The notes: generated by a model not told the origin, from the letters alone. A stretch of 61,080 bases of DNA from an uncultured Verrucomicrobia subdivision 3 bacterium (GCA_903835255.1 CAILMI010000007.1:1-61080); one strand, 5' to 3'. Shown: positions 45,117 through 54,864, numbered from the stretch's first letter. A program made the numbers and translations.

Positions 45117-45262
45117 GGCAGTTCAACTGAACTTTGGCACATCAGCAGGCAGGGCGGACAGTCCCCTGCCCGCGGCCGTTTCCAATCCACGCGTGCGGGC
45201 TGACCACGACGACGCGCACGGAGCAACGCGCCCCACCTGTCCCACAGCTGCCAAGAACGGCG
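45117..45262. mobile_element. MITE-like repeat, copy B
   Basis: Left end GGCAGTTCAACTGAACTTTG matches copy A's left end; the core (AGTCCCCTGCCCGC, ACGCGCACGGAG) is the same in order. The right end (CTGTCCCACAGCTGCCAAGA) has diverged from the inverted repeat. Confidence 0.7.
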
Positions 45263-45498
45263 AGAGGTTGATGGGAAGAATCTGGAAAAACATCCTTAGT
45301 AAGAATCCTTTTTTCGCCTTTATCCAGCGGGTCGGCACCGAAAGCTCGTTTCGTCGATTGTAAAAAAACTCTGCACCGGACGAGCAAACCCACTCTAAAA
45401 CGCGCGGCGCTTTCCCTGGCCGCACGACGCGGGCGGAACAAAACCGGCACCGTGGCCCCTACAATCACCTCCCGCAGCCTGACGGTCCTTGCGGAGAG

Positions 45499-45643
45499 GG
45501 CAGTTCAACTGAACTTTGGCACATCGGCGGGCAGGGCGGGCAGTCCCCGGCCTGCCGCCGTTTCCAATCCACGCGTGCGGGTTGACCACGACGGCGCGCA
45601 CGGAGCGCCCCCGCTGTCCCACAAGTTGCCAAGATCGGCGATA
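45499..45643. mobile_element. MITE-like repeat, copy C
   Basis: Very close to copy B along its length (GGCAGTTCAACTGAACTTTG at the left, CCACAAGTTGCCAAGATCGG at the right), in the same orientation and 382 bp further on. Confidence 0.7.
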
Positions 45644-45963
45644 GCTACCGGGGGCGGGCAACGCTCGATACCCGCACCCTCCAGCGTTGTAGATCGAACG
45701 GGAGGGGGTGCAATTCAAGACGTCGTCACCGATGAAGACTCAGGCCATGGGGAAGTTTTTCAGGACGGAAGCAAGCCCCCATCAACGACGACACGTCACC
45801 CGAAAAAAACTGTTTAAAAAAATGAAAAAGAGGTGCCGCCCCAACTTTCCTCAATGACGGCACCCTGAAAATTTTAATTAGCAGCCGGCTCCATGGCGGT
45901 CTCCTGTGGAAACTGGGCTGAGATTCCAGACCTTGGGGGGAACTAATGTTCCGTGCGCGGCGG

Positions 45964-46341
45964 CTAGGGCAGCGTGTGAGAGGGCTGCACCGTGCTGCCT
46001 AATGAGCACAGCACCGACGGGGTTGTTCCCACCGGATTCAAACTGTAATTCCCGCTGGCGGGACACCTGGGAATCGCGCCGCCAACCGGCTTGATATAGG
46101 CCGAAATATCCGCCGGATAATTCAGCACGTCCCCGGACTTCTTCCCAGATTCCATGCAATACTGCTGAACAGCGGCGTCCAGCTGACGCAAATTATTGAT
46201 ACAGGCAGTGGCTTGCGCCTTGGAGCGAGCCTTCAAAAAATTAGGGATAGCGATGGCAGCGAGCAATCCAATGATGGCAACCACAATCATGATTTCAACC
46301 AGGGTAAAGCCCGCCCGGGAAACAGAGGAATTACATTTCAT
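45964..46341 (-). CDS. Prepilin-type protein 2
   Basis: 125 residues with the same prepilin start (SRAGFTLVEIMIVVAIIGLL) and spine as its neighbours but a distinct globular part (QYCMESGKKSGDVLNYPADI, IPRCPASGNYSLNPVG, LCSLGST). It lies between two near-identical pilin genes and has a promoter region of about 90 bp before the terminator of pilin 3. Confidence 0.9.
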   Translation of the reverse strand: MKCNSSVSRAGFTLVEIMIVVAIIGLLAAIAIPNFLKARSKAQATACINNLRQLDAAVQQYCMESGKKSGDVLNYPADISAYIKPVGGAIPRCPASGNYSLNPVGTTPSVLCSLGSTVQPSHTLP

Positions 46342-46437
46342 AGTTTTAATCCTACACCATGGAAATCTTTTAACGATTTAAAACAATCACACTCAAGTCA
46401 GACTGCAATGATAAAAAAACAGGAGTTGATCATTGCC

Positions 46438-46469
46438 AAAAAGCCCAGGGCTTGCACCCCGGGCTTTTT
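46438..46469 (-). terminator. Terminator of pilin 3
   Basis: AAAAAGCCCAGGG / CCCCGGGCTTTTT with a 6-nt loop CTTGCA and one A-C mismatch; ends in TTTTT in the direction of pilin 3 transcription. Confidence 0.8.
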
Positions 46470-46486
46470 GGAAGAGAACCCCTGGA

Positions 46487-46861
46487 TTACTGGAGCGCGT
46501 GGGCCGGCGTCACAGTCGAAGCGAGGGAGCAGGTCGGAGTCGCACCCACCGTAGCACAGGCATATGTGCCATTTGCCGGGCAGCCCGGGATGGAACTCGC
46601 AGCATTCAACTTGATGTAGGGCGTCAAGTCGCCGGGAAAGCTGATGGCTGCTCCCGTGGTTTTACGCTGTTCGAGGGCGAACTGGTTGGCCGCCGCGTCA
46701 ATCTGGCGGAGGTTATTAATGCAGGCATTGGCTTGGGCGGTGGCACGGGCCTTCACAAAGTTCGGAATCGCAATCGCGGCCAGCAAGCCGATGATGGCGA
46801 CAACGATCATGATTTCTACCAGCGTAAAGCCGGCCTGACGGATGTTTTTCGTGGTCTTCAT
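46487..46861 (-). CDS. Prepilin-type protein 3, near-duplicate of pilin 1
   Basis: 124 residues, MKTTKNIRQAGFTLVEIM start, with the same C-terminus TPTCSLASTVTPAHALQ as pilin 1. Changes are confined to residue 4 and to the globular domain (for example W to F, TY to SF, D to C in GTYACATVG). It carries an extra cysteine compared with pilin 1. The DNA identity extends past the stop into the terminator, showing a segmental duplication of about 415 bp. Confidence 0.92.
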   Translation of the reverse strand: MKTTKNIRQAGFTLVEIMIVVAIIGLLAAIAIPNFVKARATAQANACINNLRQIDAAANQFALEQRKTTGAAISFPGDLTPYIKLNAASSIPGCPANGTYACATVGATPTCSLASTVTPAHALQ

Positions 46862-47499
46862 TTGTTTTTAGTTGTTGTTGCGGTGTGAACCTCACCAGGG
46901 GCGGTTAGGATAATTACTTTGTTGTTCACTTTGATTGCCCCTAGCAACCGCACTGAGTCAGAAGAGCAGCACGGATGCCACAATTCAAGGATTTTTTAAA
47001 GGTCGTAGGAACCACCGCCCCCAAAAAAAACAAGGTCGCAGGCGTATGAAAATCATAATTCGTTAATAATTAGGATTTTAACACTGTTCCAAGCGATGCG
47101 AACCACAACCCGAACGAACTGAATGCGGCTTTATCCGATCCCACTTTCCATTTATTATTTTAAATCGCAAGCGTTAGGAGTGCAATACCAACGAGTTTTT
47201 ACCCAGTTTTTTGATGAATCCCGCCTCGGTTGGACTAGGACAAAGCGGGGCCCGCGCACCCGTGCGGCAACCGGTGTCCCATCTGCAGATGGACGTGTCG
47301 CTGATTAGGACAGACACGGGCGGAGTGCGGCGCGGCCTCACTGGACTGAATCCTCACCGCATCCCCCGATTCCCGGACACTCTCTGAAATCCGGCGGTGA
47401 TCCCAGGAATCTCCCGCGCAAACCGGGAGGAGGCGGGCCTCAATTCATTCCGTCACTTTCCATTTACGCCCAGCGGTTAAAGATTTACGATTCCGCCGC
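46862..47499. other. Intergenic region between pilin 3 and the DHPS-like gene
   Basis: 638 bp, AT-rich near the pilin end (46900-47180), with no credible gene. It should contain divergent promoters for pilin 3 and for the DHPS-like gene. Confidence 0.5.
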
Positions 47500-48393
47500 A
47501 TGCTAAATCTGGAACATCTTTCGAAACTGCTTGAGAATCATCGCCCGGCCGCCGCGGCGCGCGTGAGGGAATTCTCCGTGGGCGGAACTCCTCTGGCTTT
47601 CAACTCGCTCCCCTCCATCATGGGGGTTATCAATCTTTCCCCCGATTCGTGGTATCGCGAAAGCGTCTGCCTGACGGCGGAAAAAGCCATCCAACGGGGA
47701 AAGGTTTTAGCGGCGCAGGGGGCGGACATCATCGACGTGGGCGCAGAATCCACCCTGGCCCAGGCCGCCCGGGTGGGGGATTCAGCCCAGAACTCCCAGC
47801 TGATCCCTGTCATCCGCGGGCTGCGCGCGGCGAACATCCCGGTATCGATTGAGACCTATTCCCCCGCCGTGACCCGCGCGAGCCTTGAGGCGGGAGCGAG
47901 CCTGCTGAACCTCACCGGCACCGACCACAGCGACGAACTGTTCCGGATGGTTGCGGCCCACGATGCCGCCGTCATCATCTGCTTTGTGCAGGGCAAGAAT
48001 GTCCGCGAGGTGGGGGATTACGATCTGACGGCCGATCCGATACCGGCGTTGCACGACTTTTTTTCACGGCGGATTGAATGCGCGCAGCGCAACGGGGTGG
48101 AGAAAATCTTCATAGATCCCGGTCTGGGTTTTTATTACCGGAATCTCCAGGACAGCGCCTTGCGGGTGCGGCATCAGATGCAGGTTTTCCTGAACACATT
48201 CCGGTTGCGAGACCTTGGGTTTCCGGTCTGCCAGGCGCTGCCACACGCCTTTGAGCAGTTCGGGGAGGAAGTGCGCTGCGCCGAGCCGTTTTTTGCGGTG
48301 CTGGCCGCACTGGGGAAAACCGACCTGTTCCGAACGCACGAAGTCCCCCGCGTCAGGGCCGTGCTGGACACGCTGAAAGTCTTTTCGCCTTAG
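47500..48393 (+). CDS. Dihydropteroate synthase-like TIM-barrel protein
   Basis: 297 residues. FolP-like features: IMGVINLSPDSWYRES (the GIVNVTPDSF motif of dihydropteroate synthase), GADIIDVGAESTLAQA (normally GADIIDIGGEST), IPVSIETYSP, LLNLTGT and FIDPGLGFYYRN, with the C-terminal RTHEVPRVRAVLDTLKV typical of DHPS. Several pterin/pABA-site positions differ from standard FolP: no DGG after PDS, and GFYYRN in place of GFGKT. It may be a true folate enzyme or a pterin-binding relative. No other folate genes are near. Confidence 0.72.
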   Translation: MLNLEHLSKLLENHRPAAAARVREFSVGGTPLAFNSLPSIMGVINLSPDSWYRESVCLTAEKAIQRGKVLAAQGADIIDVGAESTLAQAARVGDSAQNSQLIPVIRGLRAANIPVSIETYSPAVTRASLEAGASLLNLTGTDHSDELFRMVAAHDAAVIICFVQGKNVREVGDYDLTADPIPALHDFFSRRIECAQRNGVEKIFIDPGLGFYYRNLQDSALRVRHQMQVFLNTFRLRDLGFPVCQALPHAFEQFGEEVRCAEPFFAVLAALGKTDLFRTHEVPRVRAVLDTLKVFSP

Positions 48394-48455
48394 TCGCGGG
48401 AAGCCGAGCGATCCGCGCAATTTCATTCGCTGATGGCTCTGGAAAGAGACGCCCT

Positions 48456-49553
48456 TCAAAACGGCCAGTGGATGCCGGCGGAAATATAGAGTTGCCCGCC
48501 AAGATTCAGTTGCCCTGACCGGCCACCGCTGCTGAAGCTGGCATTGCCCATGGGCATGTACTGCGCGCCGAGGTAAAGATCGGCGTCGTTGATGATGTGA
48601 TACAGCAGGGTGCCATTCACATAGCCGCCATAGGTCAGGTCGGTAAAACCGAATGAACCGGAATTTTGAGTGCTGCCCGAAGGGGTGGTGATGGTCTCGT
48701 TGTATTTATAGGTGCCGGAAACGATCCCGAACGCGGGCCCGGCGCCCAATTGCATCCCGAAATATTCATTCAAATCCCAATAGAACGTCGGCCCCAGCCG
48801 GAAGGTGTAGAGCGTCACATCCAACGTGCGCGACCCGGTGACCGTCCCGGCCGTATTAGTGGCGGTCGTTGAAAACTGGTCGGAAATCACCGGGCCCTGT
48901 CCGCTGGAGCCGCCCTGATACGGCGCGCCCGGCATGACAATTCCGCCGGTGTCGAAGGTGAAGGTGGACTGGCTGACCGTTGCCGCCATGGGGCTCGCGT
49001 CCGTGATGTGAAGGGGCAACAATCCAAAACCAAATTCCCAGCCCACGCGGGCATGTTTCCAATACCAGAGGTTGTCGCCGTAAGCCATGTCGAACCCCAC
49101 AAAAGCCGACCCGCTTTGATTGGCGGAACCCGTCGCAGAATAGGAGGACGCCCCGTGTAAACTCAGGGTTTGAGCCGCGGAATCGTATTGCGAGGCATTG
49201 TTATAGCCCCAATAACTGGTCAGACCGCCCGCGTTGCCCGTCTCATCCTCGCGAACATAGCCGTCGTCGTAAACTCCGTTGGCCGGATTGTTCCCGGAGA
49301 CATCAAAGGTTCCGCTGGTTTTGAAATGGGCGCTGATATTCATGCCCAGCATTGCCCCAAGCCGAAAATGGCGGGTCCAATCGGGCGCGTCTGGATCAAT
49401 CCGTAGAAACTTGGAGGAATCCGGATTGCCGCCAAAAGTGTCCATGGAATCCGACTGACCCGAGGCAGCCAGCGCCACGCCCGCAAAACAATAAAATAAC
49501 CCCCGCACACATCCGCCGCGAAAACGTTCCAGAAAATTAAGGGAGAGCACCAT
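48456..49553 (-). CDS. Outer-membrane beta-barrel-like protein, function unknown
   Basis: 365 residues. Hydrophobic N-terminal signal region (GLFYCFAGVALAASGQS). The mature part is Gly/Ser/Thr/Tyr-rich with amphipathic strands typical of small outer-membrane barrels (ARVGWEFGFGLLPLHI, TLYTFRLGPTFYWDLNEYFG, LQLGAG-type turns) and an aromatic C-terminal residue (SAGIHWPF). This ending is a BAM-recognition type. The stop of the DUF11 gene is 5 bp upstream of its start, so the two form an operon. No enzymatic motif. Confidence 0.7.
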   Translation of the reverse strand: MVLSLNFLERFRGGCVRGLFYCFAGVALAASGQSDSMDTFGGNPDSSKFLRIDPDAPDWTRHFRLGAMLGMNISAHFKTSGTFDVSGNNPANGVYDDGYVREDETGNAGGLTSYWGYNNASQYDSAAQTLSLHGASSYSATGSANQSGSAFVGFDMAYGDNLWYWKHARVGWEFGFGLLPLHITDASPMAATVSQSTFTFDTGGIVMPGAPYQGGSSGQGPVISDQFSTTATNTAGTVTGSRTLDVTLYTFRLGPTFYWDLNEYFGMQLGAGPAFGIVSGTYKYNETITTPSGSTQNSGSFGFTDLTYGGYVNGTLLYHIINDADLYLGAQYMPMGNASFSSGGRSGQLNLGGQLYISAGIHWPF

Positions 49554-49557
49554 AGTG

Positions 49558-50952
49558 TCAGGGATTCAAAAACACACGGTAGAAACGCGCGCCGCGGCCG
49601 GCCGGCACCGACACTGTCGCCGGCGGTCCGTAGTCGATCCATTGCACCCCATTCGCCGGGGCCACGATGGACGGCGGCGCAATCAGGGCGTTGGAAAATA
49701 AAAGTGTGTCCGCATAAACCACGGTGTAAGTGCGGTTGGTCATCGCGGCAAATTCCAACAGCATGCTGCCATCCGACAAGGGGACGATGCGCGAAATGTT
49801 GACATTGGTTCCTGCGGAGCCGGCGGGCGGCGTCAAATCCGGCGGGGGCACGGCAAACGCCTGCAACTGGGAGTTGGTGAATGGAAAGTTTTTCCGCGGG
49901 GCATACTGCAGCCGCAGCAACACGCTTTGACCTATTTCCAGCGGCGCTTCCTGCGGGGCCGTATAAACCACGAATGGGCTGCCGCTATTGGTGCCAACGG
50001 CATTGGCCAGCCGGTTGGTCAGGCCGCTTACCACCACGCGCACGGCGGCGACTTCATTTGTCCCGATGTTCGATACTCGGATGGACTGCTCAATCAGGCC
50101 GTTCTGAAGATTGACAATCTGCGCGGAATTGGTGACCGCCGCCAAGGTGCCGAGATCATTGCTGACGGTGAGGCTGTTGGTGGCCCGGTTGTTGGCGGTG
50201 TTGGTGTCCGTCACTCCCGACGCGCCCACGGACGCGAAAAAAGACAGCGCCCCCGCATTGGTGGGCTGGAGGGTGAACTGGAAATTCGTGACCGCGCCCC
50301 GGCTCAACGTGCCAAGGCCGAGGTACACCGTATTGCTGACGACGATGTAATCCGATTTTAAGATCACGCCCGACGGCAGGAGATTGGTCAGGACCCCGCC
50401 GGGCGCGGCATCCGGACCCCGGTTCGTCACGCTCACGGTGTAAGTCATCCAATCATTGACGAGGACGGCCGTCGTCGGGACCGCAATCGCCACGCCGAGA
50501 TCGGCTTGAGGCGGAACCGCATTGGTCACCTGCGTCACGACTCTAGCCGAGGGGGCATTGGTGACATAGGGGCTATAAAACCTGACCCAATTCGTGAGGC
50601 TTCCCGCTGCGGTCGGCTGGACGGTCAGGGTCATTTGGACGAACGTGCCCACATTGAATCCGCTAATGCTGAACGCCCCGCCCTCGGCATTGGTGGCGAA
50701 GGTGACCCCCGTGCCAGGGTTGGCGCTGACAAATCGGACGGTGGACGGAAACGAATTACTCACCACCGCGCTGGATAAAAACACCAGATTATTGGTCACA
50801 GTGACGGTGTAGGTGAGGCTGTTGCTCACCTGAAGCGAAGTGGGCGAACCGGTGGCGGAAAGGAAGATCCCCTGCCCCTCGGCGCGCGCGGACAGAACCA
50901 TCAGCGCAGCCACAAGAACAGCAAACCTCCGCAGCTTGAAAAAAAACCTCAT
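49558..50952 (-). CDS. DUF11-repeat secreted protein
   Basis: 464 residues with a signal peptide (FAVLVAALMVLSARAEGQG). At least two DUF11/CARDB-like Ig domains follow, with the pattern NSLTYTVTVTNN, LPSGVILKSDYIVVSNTVYL and NTANNRATNSLTV. Ig repeats of this type occur in surface-layer and adhesion proteins. A C-terminal beta-rich region (LLEFAAMTNRTYTVVYADTL) ends the protein with no anchoring tag seen. Starts the operon with the beta-barrel-like gene. Confidence 0.8.
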   Translation of the reverse strand: MRFFFKLRRFAVLVAALMVLSARAEGQGIFLSATGSPTSLQVSNSLTYTVTVTNNLVFLSSAVVSNSFPSTVRFVSANPGTGVTFATNAEGGAFSISGFNVGTFVQMTLTVQPTAAGSLTNWVRFYSPYVTNAPSARVVTQVTNAVPPQADLGVAIAVPTTAVLVNDWMTYTVSVTNRGPDAAPGGVLTNLLPSGVILKSDYIVVSNTVYLGLGTLSRGAVTNFQFTLQPTNAGALSFFASVGASGVTDTNTANNRATNSLTVSNDLGTLAAVTNSAQIVNLQNGLIEQSIRVSNIGTNEVAAVRVVVSGLTNRLANAVGTNSGSPFVVYTAPQEAPLEIGQSVLLRLQYAPRKNFPFTNSQLQAFAVPPPDLTPPAGSAGTNVNISRIVPLSDGSMLLEFAAMTNRTYTVVYADTLLFSNALIAPPSIVAPANGVQWIDYGPPATVSVPAGRGARFYRVFLNP

Positions 50953-51100
50953 CGGGTTGTGTGCCCCACGGACACCTTGCCGAACGGGGACGCCCGTGAG
51001 GCTGCAATAGTTTCAGCGCTTTGACAATCTTCCTGTTTCTTTTTCCTGTTTTCCCTGTGGCTGAATTGACGCCGCCGTTTTAGACCGGTAGCATTTCAGC

Positions 51101-52141
51101 ATGACTGGCACGGCCGCCCTCCAACCGATTGATCTGAAGCAGCTGCAACCCCGAGAGCCGATGTCGCGGGAATGCTTCGAGCCGCTCGCCCGGGAGATTT
51201 CTGCGCTCAAACAACAGCTCAACGCCGTCATCCTCGCCCACAACTATCAGGTGCCGGAAATCCAGGACGTCGCGGATTATGTCGGCGATTCGCTCGGCCT
51301 CGCCCAGCAGGCAGCTAAAACGGACGCGGATGTCATCGTGTTCTGCGGCGTGCATTTCATGGCGGAGACGGCGAAGATTCTGAACCCGTCTAAAATCGTG
51401 GTGCTGCCCGATCGGGACGCAGGCTGTTCGCTGGAGGAAAGTTGCCCGGCGGAAAAGCTGGCGGCGCTCCAGAAGACAAATCCGAATTTTTGGACAGTCG
51501 CCTACATCAATTGCAGCGCGGCGGTGAAGGCGCTGTGCGATGTCATCGTGACCAGCGGCAACGCGGTGAAGATTGTCGAGGCCGCGCCCAAGGACAAAGA
51601 CATTCTGTTTGTGCCGGATGAGAACCTGGGCGCGTGGGTGCAAGAGCAGACCGGGCGCCCGATGACCCTGTGGCGGGGGAACTGCTACGCCCACGTGGAG
51701 TTCCGGCGCGAGGAGATGCTGAGGATGCGGATCCAATTCCCCGAGGCAAAAATCGTGGTGCATCCCGAGAGCCTGCGCGAGGTGCGCGACCTAGCGGACG
51801 CGGTCTGCTCGACGGAGAAGATGATCACCTTCTGCCGGCAGGATCCCGCCAGACAATTCGTCATCGTCACCGAGTCGGGCATCCTCCACCGGCTCCAAAA
51901 AGAATGCCCGGGCAAGGAGTTCCTCTGCGCGCCGACCTTCAATGTGATGCAGATGCCCACGGACAGCTGCCGCTGCAGCGAGTGCAAATACATGAAGCGG
52001 AACACGCTCGAAAAAGTCCGCGACTGCATGAAGAACCTCGCGCCGCGGATCGAACTGCCGGAAGCCATCCTAAAGCGCGCGCGACTGCCCATGGAGCGGA
52101 TGCTTGAAATCTCAGGCCGGCCGGCCGGCAACGCGGACTGA
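51101..52141 (+). CDS. nadA: Quinolinate synthase
   Basis: 4Fe-4S enzyme that condenses iminoaspartate and dihydroxyacetone phosphate to quinolinate in NAD synthesis. 346 residues with VILAHNYQVPEIQDVADYVG, VFCGVHFMAETAKILNPSKI (first cluster Cys), LPDRDAGCSLEESCP, GNCYAHVEF and the C-terminal RCSECKYMKRNTL. No nadB or nadC in the window. The final residues converge on hemN with 37 bp between the stops. Confidence 0.97.
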   Translation: MTGTAALQPIDLKQLQPREPMSRECFEPLAREISALKQQLNAVILAHNYQVPEIQDVADYVGDSLGLAQQAAKTDADVIVFCGVHFMAETAKILNPSKIVVLPDRDAGCSLEESCPAEKLAALQKTNPNFWTVAYINCSAAVKALCDVIVTSGNAVKIVEAAPKDKDILFVPDENLGAWVQEQTGRPMTLWRGNCYAHVEFRREEMLRMRIQFPEAKIVVHPESLREVRDLADAVCSTEKMITFCRQDPARQFVIVTESGILHRLQKECPGKEFLCAPTFNVMQMPTDSCRCSECKYMKRNTLEKVRDCMKNLAPRIELPEAILKRARLPMERMLEISGRPAGNAD

Positions 52142-52178
52142 GGGCCCCGGGGAAGGTGCTGGCAGCGGAGGCTCCCGC

Positions 52179-53555
52179 TCAAATTGTCTGGGAATGCTTC
52201 CGCTCGCTCGGCGCCCCCAGCGTGTTGTCAAAACACATGGCAATGTTGCGGAGGAACAGGCGTCCGACCGCCGTGATTTCAAATCCGGCGGGGGTGATCT
52301 TCACCAGACCGTCGTCGGCAAACGGGGCAAGCAGCGCGAGCTCCTTTTCAAAATGCTGCTCGAAGCGGATCCCCAGCTTGGCGCTCATCGCGGAGTAATC
52401 CAGCGCCCGGTCGCACATCGTGCGCAGGATGGTCTCGCGGCGGATTTTGTCCTCCGCCGTCAGCCAATACGCCTTGTGCAACGGCACCCGACCGGCGTCC
52501 ACGGCGGCCTGGTATTTCGGCAGCTCCTTCTCATTCTGCCAGTAGGCATCCGGAATCTGCGAGACGCCGGACATCCCGAAGGCGTAAATATCCGAGCCGG
52601 CGCGCGTGCTGTAGCCCTGAAAATTCCGCTGCAGCTGACCGCGGCGCTGCGCCACTGCCAGCTCGTCGTCCGGCTTGGCAAAATGATCCATGCCGATGTA
52701 GGCGTATTGGTCATCGGCCGTGAGGCGCTCAATCACCAGCTTCAACACCGCCAGCTTGCTTTCCGGCGTGGGCAGAATCTGTTCCTCAAGAATTTTTTGC
52801 GCCGGTTTGATCCATGGCACGTGCGCATAGCTGAACACCGCCAGACGATCGGGCTTCATCTCCAGCACGGTGTCGAGGGTCTCGTGAAAGGTCGCAGGCG
52901 TCTGATGCGGCAGACCGTAAATCAAATCCAGATTCAGCGAGCCGAATCCCAGCTCCCGCATCCAGTCCATCGCCTGCTGCGTCATCGCTCGCGGCTGGAT
53001 GCGGTGGATGGCCTCCTGCACCCGGGGATTGAAATCTTGCACCCCCATGGAGGCGCGATTGAATCCGATCTCCCGCAGCGCCACCAGATGCTCCCGGGTG
53101 AGCCGGCGGGGATCCACCTCCACGCTCGCCTCGATGTCCGGAGCAAAGGTGAAGTGCGCATGAATGATTTCACCGAGCCGGCGGATTTCGTCCGGACGCA
53201 GAAAAGTGGGCGAGCCGCCGCCGAAATGAAGCTGGACGACTTTCCGCTCCCGGTTCAGGTGCGGCGCGAGCCGGGCGACTTCGCGGCCCAGCGTTTCGAT
53301 GTAATCCCGGCCCCGGTCATGTTGGGTGGTGATGACGGTGGTGCAGCCGCAAAACCAGCAGAGCGTTTCGCAGAACGGGATGTGGAAATAAACCGAGAGA
53401 TCGCGCGGCGCGCGATTGTTATCCTCGATTTTCCTGGAGAGTTCCTCCCACGTCACCGCATCCGTGAACCGGGTGGCGGGGGGATAACTCGTGTACCGCG
53501 GCCCGGCCACGTTGTATTTCCTCACCAGCTCCAGATCCACGTTCAATGTGCTCAC
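52179..53555 (-). CDS. hemN: Oxygen-independent coproporphyrinogen III oxidase
   Basis: Radical SAM enzyme making protoporphyrinogen IX anaerobically. 458 residues from a GTG at 53555 (STLNVDLELVRKYNVAGPRY matches the family start); an ATG at 53603 adds 16 non-conserved residues. It contains GPRYTSYPPATRF, the 4Fe-4S motif in HIPFCETLCWFCGC, HFGGGSPTFLRPDEIRR and the downstream FASFGHA-like DHFAKPDDELAVAQ. It lies 75 bp downstream of hemE on the same strand, a heme operon. Confidence 0.96.
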   Translation of the reverse strand: MSTLNVDLELVRKYNVAGPRYTSYPPATRFTDAVTWEELSRKIEDNNRAPRDLSVYFHIPFCETLCWFCGCTTVITTQHDRGRDYIETLGREVARLAPHLNRERKVVQLHFGGGSPTFLRPDEIRRLGEIIHAHFTFAPDIEASVEVDPRRLTREHLVALREIGFNRASMGVQDFNPRVQEAIHRIQPRAMTQQAMDWMRELGFGSLNLDLIYGLPHQTPATFHETLDTVLEMKPDRLAVFSYAHVPWIKPAQKILEEQILPTPESKLAVLKLVIERLTADDQYAYIGMDHFAKPDDELAVAQRRGQLQRNFQGYSTRAGSDIYAFGMSGVSQIPDAYWQNEKELPKYQAAVDAGRVPLHKAYWLTAEDKIRRETILRTMCDRALDYSAMSAKLGIRFEQHFEKELALLAPFADDGLVKITPAGFEITAVGRLFLRNIAMCFDNTLGAPSERKHSQTI

Positions 53556-53630
53556 AAAAGACAGAGGGATTAACCTAAAAGTGACCCGGACGCAAAGAAA
53601 CAAATCCGCCCCAGGCCGGCGGCAGGCGCT

Positions 53631-54755
53631 TCATCGATGGTTTTTGACGGTGTCCACCAGGGCCGCAATGTTTTCCAGCTTCGCCCCCGGCGTCAAACCG
53701 TGCCCGAGATTGAAGATGTGCCCGGCACGACCCCGCATCGATTCCAAAATAGAATGCGCCTCGCGGGCCACCCCCTCGGGCGTCGATTCGCAAATCAATG
53801 CCGGCGCCAGATTGCCCTGCAACCCAACGCGCTCCGGAATCTGCCGCCGCGCCTCAGCCAGAGAGGTCTGCCAGTCAATGCCGAGAACGCTCGCACCCGT
53901 GCCAACCAAATCGCTCCAATTGCCGTGCGTGCCGAGCGAAAAAACAATGACGGGCGGAATGCCGGGAACCAGCGCGGCGCCGCCCGCACACAGCAGATCC
54001 CCGGAAGAGGCGGGGGCCGGCGTGCGGATCCGGGCAATAATTTCCTTCATCCAGCGCCCGCTGGCTTCCGGAAATTCACCCGGGTCAAGGTGGCCGCCAT
54101 GACTGTCGAAGAGCTGAACGGCATCGACGCCGGCGGCGATTTGCATCTGCAAATAAACCGTGACGGCGTCCGTCAGTTTTTCCGCGAGGGCATAATAGGT
54201 TTTCGGGTCCTCCCGGAAGAGCTGCAGGGCGCGGCTGTATTTTGGCACGCTCGCCCCCTCCATCATGAAGGTCGCCAGCGTCCAGGGCGACCCGCTGAAT
54301 CCGATGAGCGCGGTTCGGTCACCAAGCTCCCGTCGCAGCAGGCGCAATGCCCGGTCCACATAATTCAAACGCTCCACCACCCGCTCGACGGAAAGCGCGG
54401 CGATATCCGCCGGGCTCCGCACGGTGAAGTCCATCTGAACCCCGCCGGTCTCCTTGAAATGATACTTCTGCCCCAAGGCTTCGGGAATCACCAGGATGTC
54501 GCTAAACAGAATCGCGGCATCAAACCCGAACCGGCGCACCGGCTGGAGCGTCACTTCCACGGCCAGCTCAGGATTCTGCACGAGCTGAACAAAGGTGTAC
54601 TTCTCCTTGAGCTGACGGTATTCCGGGAGCGCCCGACCAGCCTGGCGCATCAGCCACACCGGGGGCCGGTCCACGACCTCACACCGGCAGGCGGCGAGAA
54701 AACGCTGGCGATCCGTCCATGGCGGCGGAGCGGATTTTAAGGGGATGGCAGTCAT
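53631..54755 (-). CDS. hemE: Uroporphyrinogen decarboxylase
   Basis: Removes four carboxyls from uroporphyrinogen III to give coproporphyrinogen III. 374 residues from the ATG at 54755. Family marks are PPVWLMRQAGRALPEYRQLK, AAILFSDILVIPEALGQKY, IGFSGSPWTLATFMMEG, VQLFDSHGGHL and FNLGHGLTPGAKLENIAALV. A longer upstream frame is antisense to the anti-sigma-like gene and is spurious. Divergent from that gene. Confidence 0.97.
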   Translation of the reverse strand: MTAIPLKSAPPPWTDRQRFLAACRCEVVDRPPVWLMRQAGRALPEYRQLKEKYTFVQLVQNPELAVEVTLQPVRRFGFDAAILFSDILVIPEALGQKYHFKETGGVQMDFTVRSPADIAALSVERVVERLNYVDRALRLLRRELGDRTALIGFSGSPWTLATFMMEGASVPKYSRALQLFREDPKTYYALAEKLTDAVTVYLQMQIAAGVDAVQLFDSHGGHLDPGEFPEASGRWMKEIIARIRTPAPASSGDLLCAGGAALVPGIPPVIVFSLGTHGNWSDLVGTGASVLGIDWQTSLAEARRQIPERVGLQGNLAPALICESTPEGVAREAHSILESMRGRAGHIFNLGHGLTPGAKLENIAALVDTVKNHR

Positions 54756-54864
54756 GAGTTTGACGGATGCAGATTTAACACGGCACGGAGGCCTTTGAAC
54801 AGACCAAGATTCACCCTTTTTTACCGAAACTTTGTTGTGCGCACGGTTTTTAAACAGGACAACT

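Larger units (their letters stand above)
44917..45963. other. Long intergenic region with two MITE-like copies
   Basis: About 1 kb between pilin 1 and pilin 2. It holds MITE-like copies at 45117-45262 and 45499-45643. The longer open frames run antisense across those copies and are spurious. Pilin 1's promoter should lie near 44930-45030. Confidence 0.6.

Noticed and set aside
45123-45718. Open frames reading across MITE copies B and C
   Set aside because: They follow the repeat sequence and not a gene; similar spurious proteins are expected wherever the repeat occurs.
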